This document shows positions 1 to 5,202 of a stretch of DNA of 7,875 bases, piece by piece. Below the pieces are notes generated by a model, which was not told where the DNA came from, made no database searches, and was given only the letters and a program-made list of their open reading frames with translations. Source of the stretch: Acidobacteriota bacterium (GTDB lineage: Bacteria; Acidobacteriota; Terriglobia; Terriglobales; Acidobacteriaceae). Where the stretch lies: NCBI GenBank assembly GCA_021780415.1, contig JAJXYW010000087.1, positions 1-7,875 on the forward strand, written 5' to 3'. The stretch's first letter is position 1. Every line of letters begins with the position of its first letter. The translations under genes and the position numbers were made by a program.

Positions 1-44
1 CTGCTCTGTTCTGTCCGATGTACGGTGCTCCTGCTCCGGCTGAC
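1..44. other. Short 3' flank with no recognised gene
   Basis: These 44 bases follow the stop codon of the prolyl isomerase gene. Read on the minus strand there is a purine-rich CAGGAG that could be a ribosome binding site for a next gene, but no ATG, GTG or TTG follows at a suitable distance before the window ends. No terminator hairpin is evident. Confidence 0.4.
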
Positions 45-1097
45 CTACTGTGCGTCTCTCTTGAATACCTGCTCGGCGAAGAAGTTCTCGATCTTGGCCT
101 GGTCGGTCAGAATCTCACGGTAGGCCGCCTGTAGGAGTTGGGCGCGGCTGTCGTGGAGTTGCTGACGAATACTCTGCTGCACGCGCGGATCGGTCAGTTC
201 ACGCTGCCCGGCGGCATCCTTGCCGATGAGCTTGAAGATGGAGTAGCCCACCGGCTTGTGCGTAGTGGGGTCGAACTGTGCAATGATGTCGGTCGTCTGG
301 CCCGCGTTGAGCTTCACGACAGCCGCGTAAATGGTGGGATTGGACTTCAACTGGGTCTCGGTAATGAAGCCCATGTCTCCGCCATTGGGAGCCGTGTCCG
401 GGCGCTCGGAGAAGTTTGCAGCCAGCTCGCCGAAGTCCTCGCCTGAGTCGATGCGATTCTTGATGGCCTGGATTTTCTTGCGTGCCTCGTCGTCGCTGGT
501 GGCCTTGTTATTCTGCAGATTCCCTGCCTGCGCGGAGCCCTGATCCGTCACCTCAATCTGGGCCATGTGATACGCCGGCTCGATCAGGTTGAAGTCCGCC
601 TTGTGAGCGTTGTAGTAGTTGGTCACATCGGCATCGGTTACCGTGATGCGAGAGTTGATCTCCTTGTTGAGCAGCTTGGTCTGCGTGAGGCTGCGGCGCA
701 CATCGCGCTTCAGTTCGTCGAGCGTTAGATTCGCAGCCTTCAGCTTGGCCTGAAACTGATCCTCGGTGTAGGGCGCCTTCATCTCCGCAAGCTTGGCGTC
801 GACCTCGGCGTCGGTGGCGGTCAGGCCCTCCTTGGCAGCGCGCTGGTCGATGATGGCCTCGATGATCAACGTGTGCAGAATGTTGAGCTTGAGCGAGTCG
901 GCCTGGTCGGGCGACGGCGTCTGCTGCTGCGGATTGGTCGCCAACTGCGCGGTGTATGCCTTGTCAACGTCCGTCTGGAAGATGGGGTGACCGTTGACCG
1001 TGGCCACGACCCCCTGCTGGGGGCCTTTGTGACAGCCGGAGAGGAGGACGAGCGCGGACGCGAGGATGAAGCTGATCGTGCGGACGGACTTAGGCAT
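45..1097 (-). CDS. SurA/PrsA-like peptidyl-prolyl isomerase lipoprotein (PPIC domain)
   Basis: This 350-residue protein is a probable periplasmic, membrane-anchored folding factor of the parvulin type. Seen: an N-terminal signal peptide (KSVR, then a hydrophobic stretch to residue 21) ending in a lipobox LSGC with Cys22 as the predicted lipid-modified residue. A helical SurA-N-like region follows (about 30-170, opening VVATVNGHPIF), then one PPIC domain (about 172-292) with the typical run GEDFGELAANFSERP and the GGDMGF signature at 239-244. A basic, glutamine-rich C-terminal helix closes the protein. Family knowledge: parvulins isomerise X-Pro bonds, and SurA/PrsA members chaperone exported proteins. 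E. coli SurA has two PPIC domains and is soluble, whereas one domain plus a lipid anchor is closer to PrsA. The ATG at 1097 places the signal peptide correctly; AGGA about 10 bases upstream is a weak ribosome site. The 48-base gap to serA suggests co-transcription. The general assignment is firm; the exact clients are unknown. Confidence 0.93.
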   Translation of the reverse strand: MPKSVRTISFILASALVLLSGCHKGPQQGVVATVNGHPIFQTDVDKAYTAQLATNPQQQTPSPDQADSLKLNILHTLIIEAIIDQRAAKEGLTATDAEVDAKLAEMKAPYTEDQFQAKLKAANLTLDELKRDVRRSLTQTKLLNKEINSRITVTDADVTNYYNAHKADFNLIEPAYHMAQIEVTDQGSAQAGNLQNNKATSDDEARKKIQAIKNRIDSGEDFGELAANFSERPDTAPNGGDMGFITETQLKSNPTIYAAVVKLNAGQTTDIIAQFDPTTHKPVGYSIFKLIGKDAAGQRELTDPRVQQSIRQQLHDSRAQLLQAAYREILTDQAKIENFFAEQVFKRDAQ

Positions 1098-1145
1098 CGG
1101 GGAGGATTCCTGACGCTGCGGAGTATGGTGCGCAGCCTGTTAAGT

Positions 1146-2837
1146 TTACAACTTCCCGAGTTCGACGGTGCGGACGCTGGTAATCGCGTCCACCTGACGC
1201 AGGGCCGTGAGGGCCTGCTCGAGCTCGGGGTGGGTGGAGGTTGGGCCGCCGGATGGGGTCATATCCAACTGCACGACGGCAAGAGCGTGGCCTGCGCCGG
1301 CTGTCGAACCCTTAGCGGGCTTGGCGCGGCCGAGAGCGAAGCTGGCGATGTTCAGTCTGGCCTCGCCGAGGATGGTGCCAATGCGCCCGATGACGCCCGG
1401 AACATCCTGATTGCGGATGATGACCAGCGTTCCGGAGAGCTCGGCCTCGATGTCGATGCCATCATAGCTGAGCAGCCGCGGCGAGTGCCCGTGCAGCACC
1501 GTGGCGAGGCCGGTCCACGTGCCTTGTTCCGTACCCTGCCCGTCGGAGCCCTTGCGGCTCCAGTGCAGCGTCAGCCGGAGGGTTGCGCCGGTGCCGCCAG
1601 TGATCTGCTCGCGCTTGTCCTCCTGCACGCGCAGGCCGCGTTCGGCGGCTGCCGCGTAGGCGTTGATGCGGTTGACGCCGTCGGCGCCGTGCAGCACCCC
1701 GGCGATCGCAGCATTGCGAATCATCTCGGTCTTCAACTGCGCGAGGCGGCCGTTGTAGGTCAGCGAGATGCTCTCGATATTGCCCAGCGCGGTGTTGCTG
1801 CTGCCGGTCCCGCTGGCGTGGCCCAGCAGTTGCCCGAGGCGCGACGCCATCTCGATGTACGGCGAGAGTTCGGCGTACTCCTCCTCGGTGAGCGAGGCGA
1901 CATTGATGGCGTTCTGCACCACGCCCAGCTTGAGATAATCGCGGACCTGGTTGGCGAGCTGGATGCCGATGGCCTCCTGCGCCTCGTCCGTGGAGCCGCC
2001 AATGTGCGGCGAGAGCAGGATGTTGTCGAGGCCGAAGTAGGGCGAATCCTTCAGCGGCTCCTGGCGGAAGACGTCAAGCGCTGCACCGGCAACATGACCG
2101 GAGGCAAGCGCCGCGGCGAGCGCTTCGTCGACGATGAGTTCGCCGCGCGCGCAGTTCACGATGCGCACGCCCTTTTTCATCGTGGCGATTGATTTCTGAT
2201 TGATCAGGCCCTCGGTTTGCGGCGTGAGGCCGACATGCAGCGAGAGGAAGTCGGAGCCGGAGAGCACTTCGTCCAGCGATAGCAGCGCAACCTGATTCTC
2301 GCGCGCGATGACCGGCGCGATGAACGGGTCATAGCCAATCACCGTCATGCCGAACGCCTGGGCGCGGCGTGCGACCTCCAGGCCAACACGGCCAAGCCCG
2401 ATGATGCCCAGCGTCTTGCCGCGCAACTCCGAGCCCTGCAGCGATTTCTTCTCCCACTTCGCTGCGTGCATGGTGGCGTTGGCGCGGGGGATGGCACGGG
2501 CCATCGATATCATCAGGCCGAGCGTAAGCTCAGCGACGGCAACGGCATTGGCTCCCGGCGTATTCATCACGACGATGCCGCGGCGCGTGGCCTCGTCTGC
2601 GTCGATGTTGTCCACACCCACACCAGCGCGGCCGATGATGCGCAGCTTCGGTGCGGCGGCGAGCAGGGTGGCGTCGGCCTGGACCGCCGAGCGGACGATC
2701 AGCGCATCGGCGTCGGCCAGCTCCGCGGGCAGGCCGCCCGGAGAAATTTTGTCAGCGGTGACGATGTTCCATCCGGGCTCTTCCTGGAAGATGGCGAGTG
2801 TGGCGGGCGAAACTTTCTCTGCAAGAACGATCTTCAA
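1146..2837 (-). CDS. serA: D-3-phosphoglycerate dehydrogenase, long form with ACT domain
   Basis: This enzyme oxidises 3-phosphoglycerate to 3-phosphohydroxypyruvate with NAD, the first step of phosphorylated serine biosynthesis in the cytoplasm. The 563-residue protein begins KIVLAEKVSPATLAIF after the initiator. Seen: Rossmann motif GLGRVG at 147-152 with Asp170 as the likely NAD-binding acidic residue; the D-2-hydroxyacid dehydrogenase catalytic set Arg231 (NCARGE), Glu260 (QEP) and His278 (SPHIGG); an intervening ASB-type domain about 318-465; and a C-terminal ACT domain from about 469. Family knowledge: long-form enzymes such as that of M. tuberculosis are about 530 residues and serine-regulated through these C-terminal domains. 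The extra length here sits in a glycine/serine stretch at 427-441 and an Ala/Lys/Gly insert at 504-518 inside the ACT domain. I chose the TTG at 2837 because AGGAG lies five bases upstream and the family N-terminus begins exactly there. The open frame runs on to an ATG at 3095, but that extension lacks family similarity. Confidence 0.96.
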   Translation of the reverse strand: MKIVLAEKVSPATLAIFQEEPGWNIVTADKISPGGLPAELADADALIVRSAVQADATLLAAAPKLRIIGRAGVGVDNIDADEATRRGIVVMNTPGANAVAVAELTLGLMISMARAIPRANATMHAAKWEKKSLQGSELRGKTLGIIGLGRVGLEVARRAQAFGMTVIGYDPFIAPVIARENQVALLSLDEVLSGSDFLSLHVGLTPQTEGLINQKSIATMKKGVRIVNCARGELIVDEALAAALASGHVAGAALDVFRQEPLKDSPYFGLDNILLSPHIGGSTDEAQEAIGIQLANQVRDYLKLGVVQNAINVASLTEEEYAELSPYIEMASRLGQLLGHASGTGSSNTALGNIESISLTYNGRLAQLKTEMIRNAAIAGVLHGADGVNRINAYAAAAERGLRVQEDKREQITGGTGATLRLTLHWSRKGSDGQGTEQGTWTGLATVLHGHSPRLLSYDGIDIEAELSGTLVIIRNQDVPGVIGRIGTILGEARLNIASFALGRAKPAKGSTAGAGHALAVVQLDMTPSGGPTSTHPELEQALTALRQVDAITSVRTVELGKL

Positions 2838-2842
2838 TACGG

Positions 2843-2847
2843 CTCCT
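2843..2847 (-). promoter_or_regulatory. Ribosome binding site that fixes the serA TTG start
   Basis: On the minus strand AGGAG is followed by five bases (CCGTA) and then TTG. This is the strongest Shine-Dalgarno-like match near any start in the window, and it decides the non-ATG start over the longer frame that reaches 3095. Confidence 0.75.
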
Positions 2848-2899
2848 GTGTGGTTGGGGCGCGGATGCGCAACCCTACTAGTGTACTTCGGGCGAGCGG

Positions 2900-2931
2900 T
2901 CAGGTCCGGTGGTTGCCGGTACTTGTCCTGA
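2900..2931 (-). promoter_or_regulatory. Possible stem-loop in the serA leader
   Basis: Read on the minus strand, TCAGG (2927-2931) pairs with CCTGA (2900-2904), and inside it CCGG (2916-2919) pairs with CCGG (2906-2909) around a six-base loop, leaving a seven-against-one internal loop. It lies about 60-95 bases upstream of the serA start. The stems are short, it matches no riboswitch or T-box consensus that I recognise, and chance pairing is quite possible. Confidence 0.2.
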
Positions 2932-3008
2932 GCCCGCTGACTGCCATGGACCGATGCGAAGCAAGGTGCGAACCACCGCTGTGCCGCTGCTGGCCAGGAA
3001 AGCCCGCT

Positions 3009-3030
3009 GGGGCACCCCCCCCTCCCCCCC
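3009..3030 (-). repeat. G-run block with a REP-like GGGGTGCCCC head
   Basis: On the minus strand this reads seven G, A, eight G, then TGCCCC. The last ten bases, GGGGTGCCCC (3009-3018), equal the first ten of the 16-base head of the REPs beside the transposase, but no GGGTCC hairpin follows. It may be a decayed or different member of the same repeat family. The two long G tracts could also favour slippage or a G-quadruplex. Confidence 0.4.
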
Positions 3031-3043
3031 GCACTTTTCCCCC

Positions 3044-3135
3044 AAAGTATTGCATTCAGGAGAGTTATGGAGGTTTTGGCTGTAAAGTATTCCATTCAGG
3101 AGGGTTGCGGGTAAGGTATTGCATTTGTTGGGGTT
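3044..3135. repeat. Three imperfect direct copies of a 23-bp repeat
   Basis: Copy 1 is 3044-3066, copy 2 is 3084-3106 and copy 3 is 3113-3135. Copies 1 and 2 match at 21 of 23 positions and share AAAGTATTxCATTCAGGAG; copy 3 matches copy 1 at 16 of 23, mostly over AAxGTATTGCATT. Start-to-start distances are 40 and 29 bases, so the copies are direct but not evenly spaced. They lie about 205-300 bases upstream of the serA start. They could be operator-like sites or part of a dispersed repeat family. Confidence 0.65.
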
Positions 3136-3383
3136 CGGCCCTGCTCGACGGAGGGAGGCTTGGTCTGCCGGCGAGAGAGTTGAATTTGAGGACCGGATGG
3201 GGACGTGTCTAGTTAAATTCTACGCGGTCGATGGGGGCAACTATGCCAGGTTGGCGGGAGAGAAATCGTCAGTGTTCATAGGGGATTTGCGCGGATTGGG
3301 GCGGCGAGGGGGGTTGACACGCGAGTTTTGGGCTGATTTCGATGAAATTATTTTTGATGGCAGCAGGTTCCGCCCCCGTGTCG

Positions 3384-3399
3384 TTGTGCGCCCGCACAA
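3384..3399. promoter_or_regulatory. Short perfect palindrome, possible operator
   Basis: TTGTGCG and CGCACAA are perfect inverted 7-base arms separated by CC. The tight two-base centre suits a protein-binding dyad better than an RNA hairpin. It lies between the dsbA-like gene and serA, far from either start, so its role is unknown. Confidence 0.25.
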
Positions 3400-3461
3400 A
3401 GTATCCAGCCCGCGGGCACCCGACGTTTGCGGAGAGGGCGGGTGGCAGCAGCCGAGCCCGA

Positions 3462-3489
3462 CCCCAGGTCCGTGCCTTCGGACCCGGGG
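3462..3489 (-). repeat. REP hairpin downstream of the dsbA-like gene
   Basis: Arms CCCCAGGTCCG (3462-3472) and CGGACCCGGGG (3479-3489) pair over 11 positions with one A-C mismatch around a six-base loop. On the minus strand the right arm reads CCCCGGGTCCG, identical to the core of the two REPs flanking the transposase, and it is preceded by GGCATGCG in place of GGGGTG, so the head is partly diverged. It begins 24 bases after the stop codon of the dsbA-like gene and could act as a transcript-end structure, but no T-run follows, so I class it as a REP and not a terminator. Confidence 0.75.
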
Positions 3490-3513
3490 CGCATGCCTGT
3501 CTTGCAGGGTCGG

Positions 3514-4542
3514 CTATTTTGCAGGGGCGGGAGCGGCTGGCGAGGTGGCTGCGGGGGCTGCCGGTGGCGTGATGCCCTCGGCGCGCAGGGCGTCGTCGAT
3601 CATGCCGAAGATGTAGTCGATGGGCAGAGCGCCTTCGATCTTCTCGCCGTTGATGAACATGGTGGGGGTGGATTCGACCTGCAGTGAGGTGGCGAGTTGC
3701 TTGGAGGCTTCGATGGCGGAGGGGTCCTGCTTAACGATGCAGGCGTTGAGTGTGGCGGCGTCCACTTTGTGCGCCGCTCCCTCGTCGCGGGTGAACTTAT
3801 CGAGTTGGGTGATGGCGCGGTCGAGGGTGTGCTCGGGCTTGTCGGACTTGGCGGCGCCGGGCTTGGCGGCGTCAGGCTTGGCGGCTGCCGGATCCTTGCC
3901 GATATCCTCGGCGTGGGTGTGGATGTAATCGACCAGACTCCAATAGCCTTCGGGGGACTGTGCGGCGAGGCAGTTGACGTCGATGGCGGCGTGCATGGCC
4001 CAGGGGTGCTGGTCGAGCGGGAAGTCGCGGTAGACGATGCGAACCTTGTCGCCGTAACGGTTGGTGATGGCCGGGAAGATGGTCTGGTGAAGACGGGCGC
4101 AGAAGGGGCACTCGAGGTCGTCGAAGTTGACGATGATGACGGGCGCAGTGGGCGGGCCGCCGCGGAAGGGACGGCCGGCGTCGGAGACCACGGTGCGGGG
4201 GTCGGCGGAGATGTCGTACTTGACGAACTGCGCGATGGTCTTGCCGTCGTCGGCGATGAGGAAGCTGATGGGATGCGCGGTCTTATCGTCGGCAGTGAGG
4301 GTGACGTTGATGGTGTGGTAGCCGGGGATGTCCGAGGGCTGCGCGGGGCCGATGCTGATGGTTGATCCGGGCGGAAGCTGCGCCTTTTGGCGAAGCAGCA
4401 CTTCAACGCGATGCGCGACCGAGGGGGACAACTGCGCGCCGGTTTCGATCTTCGTCGCAGCGGGGATTTGGGCGTGGCAGCCAAACGAGGTGAGGATGGC
4501 AGCGAGGAAGAGGGGGGCCAGACGGCGAGAGGTAAACACCAT
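3514..4542 (-). CDS. Exported DsbA-like thioredoxin-fold protein (CPFC)
   Basis: A 342-residue secreted thiol:disulfide oxidoreductase. Seen: a signal peptide (VFTSRRLAPLFLAAILTSFGC); the site before Cys22 (SFG) is a poor lipobox, so cleavage by signal peptidase I after CHA (22-24) is equally possible. An N-terminal alpha/beta domain spans about 40-115. A DsbA-type thioredoxin domain follows from about 133, with active site CPFC at 145-148 in DDLECPFC, a long helical insertion, and the cis-proline loop STPTMFING with Pro293. Cys191 and Cys268 could form a second disulfide. Residues 219-237 are an Ala/Lys/Pro-rich tandem repeat, and the tail (327-342) is Ala/Pro-rich. Family knowledge: such proteins oxidise or isomerise cysteines of exported proteins. 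I prefer ATG 4542 to in-frame starts upstream (4572, 4674) because the signal peptide begins there and the longer frame is translated from REP sequence. Whether it oxidises, isomerises or reduces cannot be told from sequence. Confidence 0.9.
   Translation of the reverse strand: MVFTSRRLAPLFLAAILTSFGCHAQIPAATKIETGAQLSPSVAHRVEVLLRQKAQLPPGSTISIGPAQPSDIPGYHTINVTLTADDKTAHPISFLIADDGKTIAQFVKYDISADPRTVVSDAGRPFRGGPPTAPVIIVNFDDLECPFCARLHQTIFPAITNRYGDKVRIVYRDFPLDQHPWAMHAAIDVNCLAAQSPEGYWSLVDYIHTHAEDIGKDPAAAKPDAAKPGAAKSDKPEHTLDRAITQLDKFTRDEGAAHKVDAATLNACIVKQDPSAIEASKQLATSLQVESTPTMFINGEKIEGALPIDYIFGMIDDALRAEGITPPAAPAATSPAAPAPAK
3844..3888. repeat. Three tandem 15-bp repeats inside the dsbA-like gene
   Basis: Three consecutive 15-base units built on GGCTTGGCGGC lie at 3844-3858, 3859-3873 and 3874-3888. 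They encode the repeated AAKPD/AAKPG/AAKSD segment near residues 220-234 of the protein. The unit length keeps the frame, so copy number can change by slippage without destroying the protein. The segment lies in the helical insertion of the thioredoxin fold. Confidence 0.7.
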
Positions 4543-4548
4543 CTTTTG

Positions 4549-4557
4549 ATTATCGCA
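4549..4557 (-). promoter_or_regulatory. Candidate extended -10 promoter for the dsbA-like gene (leaderless)
   Basis: On the minus strand TGCGATAAT matches the extended -10 pattern TGnTATAAT at all but one position. It ends six bases before the ATG at 4542, so transcription would begin at or next to the start codon and give a leaderless mRNA. This fits the lack of any Shine-Dalgarno match upstream of that ATG. No -35 match is seen, as is common with extended -10 promoters. The TAA stop of the transposase lies inside the element. Confidence 0.45.
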
Positions 4558-5119
4558 GTTCACGATGACCATGTGGTGGATCCGGCCATGGGGGTGCCCC
4601 GGGTCCCGCTTCCGGGACCCGGACCTCGGCTGCACGCTGCCTGCGCAACGCAGTCCAGGGCGATTCCACTTCAACCCCTCTCAGGCTGCCCGTCGCGTAA
4701 TGGTCGAAGCTCGACCACAGCCAGTCTTCCGGTTTCTGGACGAAGGAACGCTCGACCGGATTACGGTGCATGTAGCGGAGCTTCTCGATGCGCTTCTCTT
4801 CTGTGAAGACGTTGAAGTCGTAGTACCGCTGCTCCCAGAATGGGCGTCGGCTTTGTCGAAGCGCGACGGAGAGCTTGATCGCCTTCATCACGTCGGCGAT
4901 GGTCTTGTGTTCGGGCTCGCTGATGAGGATGTGGACGTGGTTGGGCATGACTACGTAGCCGGTGATCCAGAAGCTATATCGGATGCGTGTTCTTTCCAAG
5001 GCATCTTCAACCAGAGTGCGAGCTGAGGGTGTTTGCAGGTACGGGCGACGACCGTGGCAGCTGAAGGTGATGAAGTGCAGATTGCCTGTGTGGTGGAGTC
5101 GTACGAGTCCGGTCGGCAT
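4550..5119 (-). CDS. REP-associated tyrosine transposase (RAYT, Y1_Tnp family)
   Basis: A 189-residue single-strand DNA transposase related to IS200/IS605 TnpA that recognises REP hairpins. Seen: N-terminus PTGLVRLHHTGNLHFITFSC, then GYVVMPNHVHILI carrying the HUH metal-binding pair His61/His63. Next come a WEQRYYDFNVFTEEKRIEKLRYMHRNPV block, in which Tyr116 is the probable nucleophile by family analogy, and EDWLWSSFDHY. All core motifs are intact, so the enzyme may be active. I chose ATG 5119, which gives the usual MPTG start; an in-frame GTG at 5134 abuts the right REP and is the alternative. No ribosome site is apparent. The last 20 or so residues (from about VRVPEAGPG) are Pro/Gly-rich because the frame runs through the left REP and stops in the neighbour's promoter. 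It lies 83 bases past the lptD stop and is flanked by inverted REPs. Confidence 0.93.
   Translation of the reverse strand: MPTGLVRLHHTGNLHFITFSCHGRRPYLQTPSARTLVEDALERTRIRYSFWITGYVVMPNHVHILISEPEHKTIADVMKAIKLSVALRQSRRPFWEQRYYDFNVFTEEKRIEKLRYMHRNPVERSFVQKPEDWLWSSFDHYATGSLRGVEVESPWTALRRQRAAEVRVPEAGPGAPPWPDPPHGHRELR
4591..4622 (+). repeat. Left REP of the RAYT module
   Basis: The head GGGGTGCCCCGGGTCC occupies 4591-4606. The hairpin has perfect 10-base arms CCGGGTCCCG (4599-4608) and CGGGACCCGG (4613-4622) with loop CTTC. It overlaps the 3' coding end of the transposase. Its head is inverted relative to the right REP and relative to the REP at 3462-3489. Confidence 0.85.
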
Positions 5120-5133
5120 GGGCAGAGCATACA

Positions 5134-5166
5134 CCCGGGTCCGAAAATCCGGACCCGGGGCACCCC
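5134..5166 (-). repeat. Right REP of the RAYT module
   Basis: Perfect 10-base arms CCCGGGTCCG (5134-5143) and CGGACCCGGG (5150-5159) flank loop AAAATC, followed by the head (5151-5166), which reads GGGGTGCCCCGGGTCC on the minus strand. It lies between the lptD stop and the transposase start. It could also act as a 3'-end structure for lptD mRNA, but there is no T-run. Confidence 0.85.
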
Positions 5167-5202
5167 GTTCGCCGGGATGAAACAGGTGTGGGCGGGTTGC
5201 GG

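Larger units (their letters stand above)
2838..3513. other. 676-bp gene-free, repeat-rich region between the dsbA-like gene and serA
   Basis: No open frame here looks like a real protein; the N-terminal extension of the serA frame and several plus-strand frames are low in similarity to anything I know. From left to right it holds the serA leader with a weak stem-loop (2900-2931), a G/C-run block (3009-3030), three copies of a 23-bp repeat (3044-3135), a stretch from 3136 to about 3380 in which I see no clear signal, a perfect short palindrome (3384-3399), a second head-like GGGTGCCC block (about 3408-3420, minus strand) and a REP hairpin (3462-3489). It is expected to contain the serA promoter, but no convincing -35/-10 pair could be picked; TACACT at 2880-2885 (minus strand) is only a 4 of 6 match with no partner. 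Confidence 0.7.
4591..5166 (-). mobile_element. RAYT-REP module inserted between lptD and the dsbA-like gene
   Basis: A 16-base perfect inverted repeat, GGGGTGCCCCGGGTCC at 4591-4606 and its complement at 5151-5166, encloses the transposase gene, and each copy carries a stable GC-rich hairpin. Family knowledge: RAYTs sit between cognate REPs in inverted orientation and bind or cut them. Outer boundaries and target site are inferred; no target duplication is expected, because HUH enzymes do not make one. REP/RAYT pairs are usually inherited vertically as single-copy genes, so recent insertion is not implied. Confidence 0.75.

Noticed and set aside
873..2192. 439-residue plus-strand open frame
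   Set aside because: It lies wholly opposite the prolyl isomerase and serA genes, both of which have clear family motifs; its composition is that of a shadow frame in GC-rich DNA, with no recognisable domain.
2907..2978. CGGTGGTT/AACCACCG inverted repeat
   Set aside because: Eight-base arms separated by 56 bases are expected by chance in sequence of this composition.
3314..3343. TTGACA on the plus strand at 3314 as a promoter -35
   Set aside because: No TATAAT-like element follows at 16-18 bases and no plus-strand gene lies downstream.
3462..3489. Rho-independent terminator for the dsbA-like gene
   Set aside because: The hairpin is GC-rich and well placed, but no T-run follows on the minus strand and the sequence matches the REP family, which explains it better.
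3119..3616. Plus-strand frames in the gene-free region (165, 76 and 86 residues)
   Set aside because: No family similarity and no convincing ribosome site; they run across the REP and into the antisense of the dsbA-like gene.
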